This document shows, piece after piece, positions 26,152 through 35,442 of a DNA stretch of 64,000 nt (position 1 is its first letter; each line of letters starts with the position of its first letter). The position numbers and the translations under genes are program-made. This DNA comes from Duganella radicis. GTDB lineage: Bacteria > Pseudomonadota > Gammaproteobacteria > Burkholderiales > Burkholderiaceae_D. Under the pieces are notes generated by a model. It was not told the DNA's origin and searched no databases. It saw only the letters and a program-made list of their open reading frames with translations. The stretch spans positions 124,001-188,000 of the forward strand of contig NZ_WNKY01000002.1 of NCBI RefSeq assembly GCF_009720825.1, read 5' to 3'.

Positions 26152-27733
26152 GCTGGTCTCCCGCCGCGATCACGTGCAGCACGGTGGTTTCGTCCAGCGC
26201 ACCGCGCGGGTATTCGCCGCCGGCTTTGCGGTCGCGCATGACGACGATGCGGTCGCTCACGCGCAGCACTTCGGGCAGTTCGGACGAGATGAACAGGATG
26301 GACATGCCTTTCTTGCACAGGGCGGAGACGTAGTCCATGATTTCCTGCTTGGCGCGCACGTCGATGCCGCGCGTCGGTTCGTCCAGGATCAGCAGTTTGG
26401 GATCGGTGACCAGCCAGCGCGCCAGCAGCACTTTTTGCTGGTTGCCGCCGGAGAGTGAGCCGATCGGCGTTTCGATGCTGGCGGTTTTGATACCGAGCGC
26501 TTTCACGTATTCTTCCGCCAGTTGTTGCTGGCGTTTGAGCGGAATGGCCCGCATCATGCCGCTGCGGGCCTGCAGGGCGAGAATCAGGTTTTCGCGCACC
26601 GACAGGTCGAGCACCGCGCCTTCCAGTTTGCGGTCTTCGGAGCAGAAGCCGATGCCGGCGGCGATGGCGTCGCGCGGCGTGGCGAAGGTTTGTTCTTTGC
26701 CGTCGATGGTGATGGAGCCGCTGTCGGCTTTGTCGGCGCCGAACAGCAGGCGCGCAGCCTCGGTGCGGCCGGAGCCCAGCAGGCCGGCAAGGCCCAGCAG
26801 CTCGCCCTCGCGGATTTCCAGATCCATCGGCGTGAGCGCGCCCTTGCGGCCCAGACCCACGGCGCGCAGGAAGGCCTTGAAGCGTCCCTCGCCCCCCGCC
26901 GCGCCACCAGCCGAAGCGGCTGATTGCCCGCCGCCGACGTCACCCGGCGCAGCGGCATCGCCAGCGGGGCTGGCGGCTACCGGGATGGAGGCCGGCGCGC
27001 CGACCATCTTGTTGACCAGCTCAACGCGCGACAGGTCGGCGGCGAGGTATTCCCCTTCCCGCTCGCCATTGCGCATCACGGTGATACGGTCCGAAATCGC
27101 GTACGTCTGATCAAGGAAGTGCGTCACAAACAGAATCGCCATGCCCTGCTCGCGCAGGCCGCGCAATACGCTGAACAGCAAATCCACTTCCTTCTCATCC
27201 AGCGAGGAAGTCGGCTCGTCCAGAATCAGCACCTTGGCCGACACCAGCAGTGAACGCGAAATCGCCACCATCTGCTGGATCGCCAGCGGATAGTGCGCCA
27301 GCGGCAGCGTCACATCGATCCGGATCTGCATGCGCTCCAGCAGCTCGGTGGCCTGCTTCGCCATGCCGGCCCAATCGATGCGCCCCAGCTTGCGCGGATA
27401 ACGCCCGATGAAAATATTCTCTGCCACCGACAGATTCGGGCAGAGATTCACTTCCTGATAAACAGTGCTGATGCCATGGTTCTGCGCATCCAGCGTGGAC
27501 TGCGGCTGAATCGACTGCCCGGCCAGCACAATCTGACCGGCATCCGGCGTGTACACGCCAGTCAGCACCTTGATCAAAGTCGACTTGCCGGCGCCGTTCT
27601 GGCCCATCAGCGTGTGGACTTCACCAGGATACAAATTGAGCGACACGCCGTTCAAGGCCTGCACTCCGGTGAAGGCCTTGCTGATGCCACGCAGCTCCAG
27701 CACAGGCGCCGGAGCGGAAGAAGTAATCGTCAT
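26144..27733 (-). CDS. Sugar ABC importer ATPase, YtfR-like (two ABC domains)
   Basis: 529 residues with tandem ABC domains, as in MglA/RbsA/YtfR. The first domain (about 10-250) has Walker A GQNGAGKSTL, signature LPLAHYPLAIQQMV (degenerate in this first copy) and Walker B LILDEPTSSLDEKE. The second (about 290-525) has the degenerate P-loop GLLGSGRTEAA, signature LSGGNQQKVLLARW and ILDEPTRGIDV. Odd: the two halves are joined by about 45 residues rich in Ala, Gly and Ser. It powers the YtfT/YjfF-like permease pair and follows the binding-protein gene after 5 bp. Confidence 0.93.
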   Translation of the reverse strand: MTITSSAPAPVLELRGISKAFTGVQALNGVSLNLYPGEVHTLMGQNGAGKSTLIKVLTGVYTPDAGQIVLAGQSIQPQSTLDAQNHGISTVYQEVNLCPNLSVAENIFIGRYPRKLGRIDWAGMAKQATELLERMQIRIDVTLPLAHYPLAIQQMVAISRSLLVSAKVLILDEPTSSLDEKEVDLLFSVLRGLREQGMAILFVTHFLDQTYAISDRITVMRNGEREGEYLAADLSRVELVNKMVGAPASIPVAASPAGDAAAPGDVGGGQSAASAGGAAGGEGRFKAFLRAVGLGRKGALTPMDLEIREGELLGLAGLLGSGRTEAARLLFGADKADSGSITIDGKEQTFATPRDAIAAGIGFCSEDRKLEGAVLDLSVRENLILALQARSGMMRAIPLKRQQQLAEEYVKALGIKTASIETPIGSLSGGNQQKVLLARWLVTDPKLLILDEPTRGIDVRAKQEIMDYVSALCKKGMSILFISSELPEVLRVSDRIVVMRDRKAGGEYPRGALDETTVLHVIAAGDQHA

Positions 27734-27738
27734 CGCTA

Positions 27739-28695
27739 TCAGTATTTACGGTTCGGGAATTCCTTGGCCGCGACTTCAGCCGGGAACACGCCCTCTTGCG
27801 TCACAACGCGCTTAGGTACAGGCTTGCCGGCGACAACGTCTTTGGCGATCTGCATCAGCTGAGGGCCGAGCAGCGGATTGCACTCCACCGTTACATTCAG
27901 CTTACCGGCGATCATGGCTTCAAACGCGCCCTTCACGCCGTCGATCGAAATCACCAAAATGTCCTTGCCTGGTTTCAGGCCCGCTTCCTCGATGGCCTGG
28001 ATCGCGCCGATAGCCATGTCATCGTTGTGCGCATACAGCACATTGATCTTCTTGCCTTCGGCTTTCAGGAAGGCTTCCATCACTTCCTTGCCCTTGGCGC
28101 GGGTGAAGTCACCGGTCTGCGAACGAAGCACCTTCAGCTTCGGATTGCCGGCGATGACTTCCTCGAAGCCCTTCTTGCGGTCCAGCGCAGGCGCGGAGCC
28201 CACGGTGCCTTGCAGCTCAACGATATTCAAAACGGCATCAGGGGTTTTCTTCTGGCGCTCCACCAGCCAGCGGCCGGCGCGGCGGCCTTCTTCCACGAAG
28301 TCCGAACCCAGGAAACTCACGTACAACGAAGGATCGCTGACATTCACCGCGCGGTCGGTCAGGATCACCGGGATGTTGGCGCGCTTGGCTTCACGCAGCA
28401 CCGTATCCCAGCCCGATTCCACCACCGGCGAGAACGCAATCACGTCCACGCGCTGGGCGATGAAGGAGCGGATGGCCTTGACCTGATTTTCCTGCTTCTG
28501 CTGGGCGTCCGCGAACTTGAGGGTGATGCCTTCTTTTTTGGCGGCGTCCTTGACCGAAACAGTGTTCGCGGTGCGCCATTCGCTTTCGGCGCCGACCTGC
28601 GAGAAGCCGATGACCAGCGGCTTGGCGGCGAATGCCGGCGCGCTCAGGGTGATGGCGGCGGCCAGTGCGGACGCCAGAACGGTTCTACGATTCAT
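27739..28695 (-). CDS. Periplasmic sugar-binding protein, YtfQ-like
   Basis: 318 residues with a signal peptide (MNRRTVLASALAAAITLSAPAFA). KPLVIGFSQVGAESEWRTAN, QQKQENQVKAIRSFIAQ and AHNDDMAIGAIQAIEEAGL closely follow E. coli YtfQ, the galactofuranose-binding protein. The family binds furanose sugars, so L-arabinofuranose is a reasonable ligand in this locus (inference). First gene of the importer operon. It is preceded by AGGAGACCTCACC and by a promoter at 28741-28806 with a LysR-type palindrome. Confidence 0.93.
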   Translation of the reverse strand: MNRRTVLASALAAAITLSAPAFAAKPLVIGFSQVGAESEWRTANTVSVKDAAKKEGITLKFADAQQKQENQVKAIRSFIAQRVDVIAFSPVVESGWDTVLREAKRANIPVILTDRAVNVSDPSLYVSFLGSDFVEEGRRAGRWLVERQKKTPDAVLNIVELQGTVGSAPALDRKKGFEEVIAGNPKLKVLRSQTGDFTRAKGKEVMEAFLKAEGKKINVLYAHNDDMAIGAIQAIEEAGLKPGKDILVISIDGVKGAFEAMIAGKLNVTVECNPLLGPQLMQIAKDVVAGKPVPKRVVTQEGVFPAEVAAKEFPNRKY

Positions 28696-28740
28696 GGTGA
28701 GGTCTCCTGATAAGTTTTTTATCGTGTTCTTTTCGGATTA

Positions 28741-28806
28741 ATACTATGAGAAACACAAATATCTATCCAATGATATTTTCAGATCCTGCAATATCAATTT
28801 CGATAT
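28741..28806 (-). promoter_or_regulatory. LysR-type activated promoter of the importer operon
   Basis: On the minus strand: operator ATATCGAAATTGATAT (28806-28791), 20 nt, -35 TTGGAT (28770-28765), 18 nt, -10 TAGTAT (28746-28741). The predicted start is near 28734, about 40 nt before the ytfQ-like ATG. The operator centre is near -65. A second palindrome AATATC-N8-GATATT (28758-28777) overlaps the -35. The layout and 66-bp length are identical to those at 42672-42737 and 48950-49015. Confidence 0.75.
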
Positions 28807-28807
28807 G

Positions 28808-31291
28808 TCAGCGCAGCAGGCGCAGGCCATACAGGCCGCCGGCCACCGAGCCATCCCTTGCGACAAACCTGATTACCAGCTTGCCGGCACTGGCTGCGCC
28901 TGCGGGAATCGGGTAATCGCGGGTATAGAACTCCTGCAGCGCACTGGCGTCCAGACGCACTTCGGCCAGCAGCTGGCCGTTGATCAGGATATCGAAACGG
29001 CGGCCAGCATCCTGTTTTGAATATGTCAGCCGCAGCACATGCGCCTCGCCTTTTTTATCGGTCAGATCGTAGCTGAACCAGCCGGTCGCGTGGCGCCAGT
29101 GTCGGCCTTTGTTGACGCCCGCATCCGCGCCTTCGGCCTTGAAGAAGTGGTCGGACTCCGGCTGCTGCTCGCCCGGCGCCACCTGATCGATGGTCTGGGC
29201 GTCCAGCGCGAGGCGTTCTTTTTCGTCTTCGGCGGCTTTGGCACGGCGTTCGACCAGCTCGCCCGGCGTGGAGTACGGCCAGTAGACCACGTAGCGCGCA
29301 TCGTGCACGCGGAAGAACGGCACGAAGGTGGTGGGGCCGGACTGCGCGGCCTGCACCAGTCCCGGCGCGGTAAAGGTCAGCGGCCGGCCGGGCACCGGGC
29401 GGAAGCGACCGGCGAAGGCGGCGTTCTCGCTCACCAGCACCGGCGCCTGCTCCAGCGGACATACCGGGCCGCTGGCGATGTGGCCCATGCGGCTGTCGTC
29501 GGCCAGGTAGTTGGGCTGCTCGCCAGGGAATGGATTGGTCTTCGCCGCCAGCACCACGGGGCCGTGCAGCACGGCGTAGTACGCCGATTTGTCGGGCATC
29601 TGCTCAAGGCGGGTTTTCATCGGCAGCTGGATCTCGACCTTGTCGCCGTCGCGCCATGCACGGCGCACGTTGACGTAGCGGTCGGCGCCGATGGCGGCAG
29701 CCACCTGTTTGCCGTTGACGCTGACGCGCAAGGCGCCCTGCTCCACCCATTCCGGATAGCGGATTTTCAGCGTGAAGGTCTTATTGCCCTTGACGGTGAT
29801 GGTGCTGCGGTCTTCATCCGGGAAGCGGTTGGACTGGCGAATTTGCACGCCCTGCTCGCGCCAGTCCAGCGTGGACGGGATGAACAGGTTGACATACAGG
29901 TTGTCGCCGCGATGGGCGTAGATGAATTCTCCGTACTTGGCGTGGCTTTCAAGGCCGGAGCCGACGCAGCACCACATGGCTTTCTGCGGCTGCGAGTAGA
30001 CGCGGTAATGGTTGGGCCGCATCGGCGTGAAGTAGACGAAACCACCGCTGTCCGGGTGCTGCGACGACAGGATGTGGTTGTACAACGCACGCTCGTAGTA
30101 GTCGGCGTAGCTGCCTTTGGCGTCACCGGTGAACAGCAGTTCGGTGAGCTTGAGCATATTGTAGGTGTTGCAGGTCTCCGGGCCCTCCACTTCCTCGATC
30201 ATGGAGGTGTAGTCTTTATCGCTGTGGAAGTGCTCTCTCACGCTATTGCCGCCGATGGCCACGGTGCGGTGGTCATGGACGGTCTGCCAGAAGAAGGCGG
30301 CGGCTTTTTGCCAGTCTTTGCGCGACGTGATGTCGCCGATGCGCTTGAAGCCGATGACTTTCGGGATTTGCGTGTTGGCGTGCAGGCCGGTGAGCTGGTC
30401 TTTGTTCTCTTCCAGCGGCTTGAGGATGGCCTGATGCGAGAAGCGAATGGCCAGTTCCATGTATTTCTGTTGGCCGGTCATATGGGCGACGTCGGCCAGC
30501 ACTTCGTTCATGCCGCCGTGTTCCGCGCGCAGCATGGATTGCATCTGCTCTTCGCTCAGGTGCGAAGTCAGCTCCAGCGTCCAGTCGCACAGGGCGATCA
30601 GCATGGTGCGGGCTTGCTCATTGCCGGCGTAAGTGTAGGCGTCGCGCAGGCCGGCGTAGGTTTTGTGGAGGTTGTACCAAGGGACCCATTTGCCGTTGAC
30701 CGAGAAGTTGTCGGCGTGGAGTTTGCCTTCGGCGATGTCCTTCCATGCGGCCGCGCCACCAGGGACGCCACCGATATAGCCGTTGCCGTTGGCTTGCTGG
30801 CAGAGATTGAGTTCTTCAACGAAGTAGTTCAGGCGCTTGCGGACTTCGTTGTCGCCGGTGGCGGCGACCATCAGGGCCAGCGCGGAGAGGTAGTGGCCAC
30901 CCATGTGGCCATCGAGGCCGGAGGATTCCCAGTTGCCGTAGGTGGGCTGCTTGAGCGGCAGGCCGGCTTCGCGCAGGAATGGGGCCAGCAAGCGGTCGGC
31001 GTCCAGCGACAGGATGTAGCGCAGGTCGGTTTGTTGGGCCTCCAGGAAGGGGCTCGGCCCGAGGCGCACGGCGTTCAGCGGGAATAGCGACACAGGGCCG
31101 TCGGCGGGCGATGCCGCGCTGGCCGCGCCGACAGCTCCGGCAGCGACCGCGCCGGCCGTCGATGCACCGCTCACGGCTTTGCCGGACGCGAGGGCACCAT
31201 GCGAAGCGACTGTCGCTGCCGCTCCCGCCGCCAGCTTGATCGCGCCGCGGCGGGACAGCCGTTGCGAGGCGATGGACACGCGGGCAGCCAT
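28808..31291 (-). CDS. Secreted GH127 beta-L-arabinofuranosidase
   Basis: 827 residues. A twin-arginine signal (SQRLSRRGAIKLAAGAA) indicates Tat export of a folded, metal-containing enzyme. The (alpha/alpha)6 catalytic region follows. EVEGPETCNTYNML and AMWCCVGSGLE carry the Glu and three Cys that bind zinc and form the Cys-nucleophile site described for HypBA1. A C-terminal beta region (about 500-827) completes the family architecture. GH127 releases L-arabinofuranose from beta-linked arabinooligosaccharides such as those on plant hydroxyproline-rich proteins. It overlaps the upstream GH43 gene by 1 bp (TAATG). Confidence 0.92.
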   Translation of the reverse strand: MAARVSIASQRLSRRGAIKLAAGAAATVASHGALASGKAVSGASTAGAVAAGAVGAASAASPADGPVSLFPLNAVRLGPSPFLEAQQTDLRYILSLDADRLLAPFLREAGLPLKQPTYGNWESSGLDGHMGGHYLSALALMVAATGDNEVRKRLNYFVEELNLCQQANGNGYIGGVPGGAAAWKDIAEGKLHADNFSVNGKWVPWYNLHKTYAGLRDAYTYAGNEQARTMLIALCDWTLELTSHLSEEQMQSMLRAEHGGMNEVLADVAHMTGQQKYMELAIRFSHQAILKPLEENKDQLTGLHANTQIPKVIGFKRIGDITSRKDWQKAAAFFWQTVHDHRTVAIGGNSVREHFHSDKDYTSMIEEVEGPETCNTYNMLKLTELLFTGDAKGSYADYYERALYNHILSSQHPDSGGFVYFTPMRPNHYRVYSQPQKAMWCCVGSGLESHAKYGEFIYAHRGDNLYVNLFIPSTLDWREQGVQIRQSNRFPDEDRSTITVKGNKTFTLKIRYPEWVEQGALRVSVNGKQVAAAIGADRYVNVRRAWRDGDKVEIQLPMKTRLEQMPDKSAYYAVLHGPVVLAAKTNPFPGEQPNYLADDSRMGHIASGPVCPLEQAPVLVSENAAFAGRFRPVPGRPLTFTAPGLVQAAQSGPTTFVPFFRVHDARYVVYWPYSTPGELVERRAKAAEDEKERLALDAQTIDQVAPGEQQPESDHFFKAEGADAGVNKGRHWRHATGWFSYDLTDKKGEAHVLRLTYSKQDAGRRFDILINGQLLAEVRLDASALQEFYTRDYPIPAGAASAGKLVIRFVARDGSVAGGLYGLRLLR

Positions 31292-32304
31292 TATTTCGCC
31301 GGCAGCTGATTGCTGCGGTATTTGTTGAGGTCTGCCTGCTCGACGGTCGGCCAGCCGGCGGCGTCAAATTTCATTTCCATGATTTTCAGCTTTTGCAGGT
31401 AGTTGTCGGCCGTCTCGTAGGCGTGCAACACGAGATAGTCCTTGCCGTCCATGGTGTAGGCGCTGTTGTGGCCCAGGCCTTTCCAGTCCTTGTCGCCGGC
31501 GATCAACAGCGAGCCGCCGCCTTTCATCATGTCGACGCCGTTCTTGTCGACATACGGTCCGGTGATCTCTTTCGAACGGCCCACCACCACATGGTAGGTG
31601 CTATCGCCCTTGCGGCAGCAAAGGCCGAACGATGCGAACAGATAGTAATATTCGCCCTTCTTGAAGATGTATGGCGCCTCGATCTCACCGGCACCGGCCT
31701 GCTCGCCCGCGCCGGACGCGCCATGGGTGCGGCTGGCGATCGCGTGCCACTCCTGTGGTTCCGCCAGGCCAGTCCACGCCTTATTGAGCTTGACGAGTTT
31801 CAGCCCGCTCCAGAAGGAGCCGAACGACATCCACGCATTGCCCTTGCCATCTTCAATCACATTCGGATCGATGGCGTTCCAGTCATCGCGGTTAGGCACC
31901 GACTGGAGCACCATCCCCTTGTCCTCCCACTTGTAGTCAGGCGAACGAGGATTCAGCGTTTTATTGACGGTGACGCCGATGCCCGACGTGTTCTTGCCAA
32001 AGCCCGAAACGGAATAATACAAATAGTATTGACCATTATGGAACTGGATGTCCGGCGCCCAGATATGGTCGTCAAACGTCGGCGCGGCCTTCTTCGCCCA
32101 CACCGGCTGGCCCTTGAACACACGGCCTTCCGGCGTCCAGTTCTTCATATCCTTCGAGCTGTAGAAAGTGATACCCGGCCCCGTGCTGAACACGTAGTAA
32201 GTATCACCCTCCTTGGCCATCACCGGATCATGCACGCTGACTTCCTTGGCCGTGCAGCCAACGGTAGCCAGCGCCAACGCCACCATCGATAAAACATACT
32301 TCAT
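31291..32304 (-). CDS. abnA: GH43 arabinan endo-1,5-alpha-L-arabinosidase (lipoprotein)
   Basis: 337 residues. A short signal ends in a lipobox (ALATVGC, Cys17), so the enzyme is probably membrane-anchored. The GH43 catalytic residues are visible: base Asp in VSVHDPVMAK, pKa modulator Asp in WNAIDPNVIED and acid Glu in GEIEAPYIFKKG. WAPDIQFHNGQYYLYYSVS is the second-blade motif shared by endo-arabinanases. Predicted reaction: endo-cleavage of the alpha-1,5-arabinan backbone. It sits between a second, larger GH43 gene and GH127. Confidence 0.9.
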   Translation of the reverse strand: MKYVLSMVALALATVGCTAKEVSVHDPVMAKEGDTYYVFSTGPGITFYSSKDMKNWTPEGRVFKGQPVWAKKAAPTFDDHIWAPDIQFHNGQYYLYYSVSGFGKNTSGIGVTVNKTLNPRSPDYKWEDKGMVLQSVPNRDDWNAIDPNVIEDGKGNAWMSFGSFWSGLKLVKLNKAWTGLAEPQEWHAIASRTHGASGAGEQAGAGEIEAPYIFKKGEYYYLFASFGLCCRKGDSTYHVVVGRSKEITGPYVDKNGVDMMKGGGSLLIAGDKDWKGLGHNSAYTMDGKDYLVLHAYETADNYLQKLKIMEMKFDAAGWPTVEQADLNKYRSNQLPAK

Positions 32305-32317
32305 TGCGAACCTCTTG

Positions 32318-33880
32318 TCAGTTGCCGGTACGCGCGCCCCAGATGGACACGCCGTCCACCGATTGCGCCGTCCACGTCACCACAAACGCGCCGGCGTTGG
32401 TATTCCACTGGCGCGACAACACGCCAGCGAAGGTCCCGGTCGCGCCGAGCGAAATGGTGATCTTGTTGCTGCCGTCGTGCTTCCACGTACCCGACGCCGA
32501 GCCGGACACCGTACCATCCGCCGCCAGCACCACATTCTGCGAAGCCTTGATGGCGGTCGAGATGTCCTTGCCGTGGTTGATCATCTTGTACGAGCCCGCC
32601 GCATCGGCCGCCGTCACCTCGGCCGACAACGTCGTCGCGTTCTTGCTGAGCGGCGCGTAGCGGAACGGCGACACCACCGGCCAGCCATCGGCATTGATGA
32701 ACATCTCGTGCACGCGCACCTGATGCAGTTCACCCGTGCCCGGGAAGCGGGTATGGAAGATCAGGAAGTACTGCCCGGTCGAGGCTTCGTAGTAAGCCGA
32801 GTTGTGGCCCGGCGATACATAGCCCAGCGGCGTGCCGGTTTCGCCGGCCGCCAGCGCGAACTGGTGGTTGCCCATGATCTTCTGGCCGTACGGCGCGATG
32901 CTGGCATCGTCAAACAGCGGCAGCGCGGGATTCGACTTGACGTTGGCCATGTCGTTGCCCTTGGCGTCCAGATACGGACCATCCGGTTTCAGCGAACGCG
33001 CTACGCGCATGTTGTACGCGCCATTGGCATCCAGCCCGCCAAAGGACGTGAACAGGTAGTAGTACTTCGACTGTGGGCTGTACAGCACATACGCGCCTTC
33101 GATGCGGCTGTGGTTACCGCCCATCAGGTGCTTGCCGTAGCTCTGCCCCGGCTTCTGCAAGCCGGTGGTGGTGTCCATCTCCAGGATGAAGATGCCGCCC
33201 GAGTACGAGCCGTAGATCATCCACAGCTTGCCGCTCTGGTCGAAGAAGGTGTTCGGGTCCACCACGTTCGGCATGGTCAGCGCGTCGTAGATGGTGACGC
33301 CATCTTCGCCCGGGCCGCCCCAGTTGCCCGACTTGAGCAGGATCTGCTTGTTGACGTACGGGCCTTCCACCTTGTCCGCCACCGCGAGACCCAGCGCCGA
33401 GCGCGGGGAGTCGCCTTTGCACGAGCAGTAGTAGTGATAGAACTTGCCATCGGCAAGCTTCACCACGTCCGGCGCCCACAGGTCGGTGACCTGCGCCCAG
33501 GCGAAGGTATCGGCCAGCGAGGTCACCACGTTGTTGAACAGCGGATTGGCGGCGTTGACGCCGTCGGCGATCTTGGTCCAGTTCATCAGGTCCGTCGACT
33601 TGGCCGCGGCCAGGTGCGAGCCGAATACGTAGAACGTGCCGTCCACCTTGATGACGGACGGGTCGTGGACCGACACGTCGGCGAACGTGACGCTCGTTGG
33701 CGTCGGCGTCGGGGTTGGCGTCGGCGTCGGGGTTGGCGTTGGCGTCGGAGTTGGAGTTGGCGTTGGCGCCGGGGTAGGCGTCGCCGTCGTGCCGCCACCG
33801 CCACCGCCGCAACCTGCCAACACCAGAGCTACGCCGCCGGCGGTAATTACCTTGCGGCGCTTCATCTTGATCTCTTCCAT
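32318..33880 (-). CDS. GH43 endo-arabinanase with Pro-Thr linker and C-terminal beta domain (lipoprotein)
   Basis: 520 residues. The signal region ends in VALVLAGC, a lipobox followed by a Gly run, then about 16 Pro-Thr repeats forming a stiff linker. The GH43 propeller shows SVHDPSVIKVDG (base Asp), NVVDPNTFFDQSG (second Asp) and RIEGAYVLYS (acid Glu). After about residue 415 a small beta domain follows, as in the extracellular arabinanase C-terminal domain (PF16369). Two starts are possible: 33880 (GGAGTAAGCAC before it) and 33865 (MKRRK). The linker and lipid anchor suggest surface or periplasmic display. 4 bp separate it from the GH51 gene. Confidence 0.9.
   Translation of the reverse strand: MEEIKMKRRKVITAGGVALVLAGCGGGGGGTTATPTPAPTPTPTPTPTPTPTPTPTPTPTPTSVTFADVSVHDPSVIKVDGTFYVFGSHLAAAKSTDLMNWTKIADGVNAANPLFNNVVTSLADTFAWAQVTDLWAPDVVKLADGKFYHYYCSCKGDSPRSALGLAVADKVEGPYVNKQILLKSGNWGGPGEDGVTIYDALTMPNVVDPNTFFDQSGKLWMIYGSYSGGIFILEMDTTTGLQKPGQSYGKHLMGGNHSRIEGAYVLYSPQSKYYYLFTSFGGLDANGAYNMRVARSLKPDGPYLDAKGNDMANVKSNPALPLFDDASIAPYGQKIMGNHQFALAAGETGTPLGYVSPGHNSAYYEASTGQYFLIFHTRFPGTGELHQVRVHEMFINADGWPVVSPFRYAPLSKNATTLSAEVTAADAAGSYKMINHGKDISTAIKASQNVVLAADGTVSGSASGTWKHDGSNKITISLGATGTFAGVLSRQWNTNAGAFVVTWTAQSVDGVSIWGARTGN
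33696..33784 (-). repeat. Degenerate GGCGTC hexamer tract encoding the Pro-Thr linker
   Basis: Tandem six-base units (GGCGTC, GGCGTT, GGGGTT, GGAGTT) in frame on the minus strand give a Pro-Thr repeat. Unit degeneracy limits but does not exclude slippage, so linker length may vary among strains. Confidence 0.85.
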
Positions 33881-33884
33881 GTGC

Positions 33885-35426
33885 TTACTCCACTGCCACT
33901 ACGATTACGGCCTTGGCCGGCACTTTGACGGTCAGCTTGCCATCGGCGCCAGCGGCGGCGCTGAACGGCGCAGGCTTGATCGCTTGCGGCGAGGCGAAGG
34001 TGTTATGCGCATCCATTGCGGCGGCGGTCAGCACGCGGCCTTTCACTGCTTTCACAGTCTGGCCCGGAACATTCAGCGCCACATCGGCAGGCTTGTTCGG
34101 ATTGGTGTTAACCAGCGCCAAATACAGCTTGCCGTCAGTGCCACGTGCGGCCGATGCGCTGACCTCAGGCACCTTCACATTGCCAACGCTGTAGTCAGGA
34201 TTATCCTTGAGCGTAATCGGCAGCGAGGTCGCGCCCTGGAACGGCACATACATCTGGTACGCGTAGTAGGTCGGCGTCAGGATCATCTTGTCCTTGTCGG
34301 TGATGATCATCGCTTGCAGCACGTTGACCATCTGCGCGATATTGGTCATGCGCACGCGGTCGGCGTGGGCGTGGAAGATGTTGAAGTTGAGCGCGGCGAC
34401 CACCGCATCGCGCAGAGTGTTCTGCTGGAACAGGAAGCCCGGATTGGTGCCCTTCTCAACGTCATACCAGGTGCCCCACTCGTCCACGAACAGGCCCAGT
34501 TTCTTCTCAGGGTCATGCTTGTCCATGGCGGCGGTGTTCTTGCGGATATGGTCATCCATGCGCAAGGTGTTGGACACGGTGGAAATCCATTCGTTTTCCT
34601 GGAATCCGGTGGAGGCGCCCTTCACTTCCCATTTGCCGGTTGGCAGAGTGTAGTAGTGGAAGCTGATGCCGCTGGTTTGTTTTTTCAGCTCCTTGCTCAG
34701 CACATCGGTCCAGGTCAGATCGTTGTCATTGCCGCCGCTGGCGATAATTTTAGGACGATACTGTTGCGGTGCGCGCAGGAAGGTCTCGACTTGCTTGTAC
34801 AGGTCCGAGTAGTACTGCGGGCTCATATTGCCGCCACAGCCCCACGCCTCGTTACCGACGGCGAAGTAAGCCACCTTGAACGGCTTGTCGTGGCCATTCT
34901 TGCGACGCAGGTTGGCCAGCGTGGACTTGCTGTCGGAGGTCATGTACTCGACCCACTCCGACATCTCTTGCGCGCTGCCGGTACCCAGGTTGCCGTTGAC
35001 GTAGGCGTCCGCGCCCAGCAGGTCGACCAGATCGAAGAATTCGTGCGTGCCGACGGCGTTGGATTCATCCACGCCGCCCCAGTTGGTGTTGACCTTGACC
35101 GGACGCTTCTCGCGCGGGCCAATGCCATCGCGCCAGTGGTATTCATCGGCGAAGCAGCCGCCCGGCCAGCGCACCAGCGGCACCTTGATGTCTTTCAGCG
35201 CGCCGACCACGTCGTTGCGCCAGCCCTTGGTGTTAGGGATTTTCGATTTCGGACCGACCCAGATACCTTCATAGATACCAGTGCCAAGGTGCTCGGCGAA
35301 CTGGCCGTACACGTCCTTGTTGATCACGGCGCCTGGTTTGGCGGCATCGATGGTCAGTTCGGCCGCGAATACGCCGCCAGAGGCCAACATGCACAGCGCG
35401 AGTACGCCACGTTTGATTGGATTCAT
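33885..35426 (-). CDS. Secreted GH51 alpha-N-arabinofuranosidase
   Basis: 513 residues. Unlike many cytoplasmic GH51 enzymes, it has a signal peptide (MNPIKRGVLALCMLASGGVFA, cleavage before AELTID). The acid/base Glu193 is in AVGNEAWGCGGN, and the nucleophile Glu316 is in GLFVDEWGTWYD. LVRWPGGCFADEYHWRDGIGP is the strongly conserved GH51 segment. It removes alpha-L-arabinofuranosyl residues from arabinan and arabinoxylan fragments. Cotranscribed with the GH97 and GH43 genes (4 to 16 bp gaps). Confidence 0.94.
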   Translation of the reverse strand: MNPIKRGVLALCMLASGGVFAAELTIDAAKPGAVINKDVYGQFAEHLGTGIYEGIWVGPKSKIPNTKGWRNDVVGALKDIKVPLVRWPGGCFADEYHWRDGIGPREKRPVKVNTNWGGVDESNAVGTHEFFDLVDLLGADAYVNGNLGTGSAQEMSEWVEYMTSDSKSTLANLRRKNGHDKPFKVAYFAVGNEAWGCGGNMSPQYYSDLYKQVETFLRAPQQYRPKIIASGGNDNDLTWTDVLSKELKKQTSGISFHYYTLPTGKWEVKGASTGFQENEWISTVSNTLRMDDHIRKNTAAMDKHDPEKKLGLFVDEWGTWYDVEKGTNPGFLFQQNTLRDAVVAALNFNIFHAHADRVRMTNIAQMVNVLQAMIITDKDKMILTPTYYAYQMYVPFQGATSLPITLKDNPDYSVGNVKVPEVSASAARGTDGKLYLALVNTNPNKPADVALNVPGQTVKAVKGRVLTAAAMDAHNTFASPQAIKPAPFSAAAGADGKLTVKVPAKAVIVVAVE

Positions 35427-35442
35427 CTCTCAGGTCTCCTGT

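Noticed and set aside
33696-33784. Tandem repeat as CRISPR
   Set aside because: Six-base in-frame units without spacers, coding for a Pro-Thr linker.
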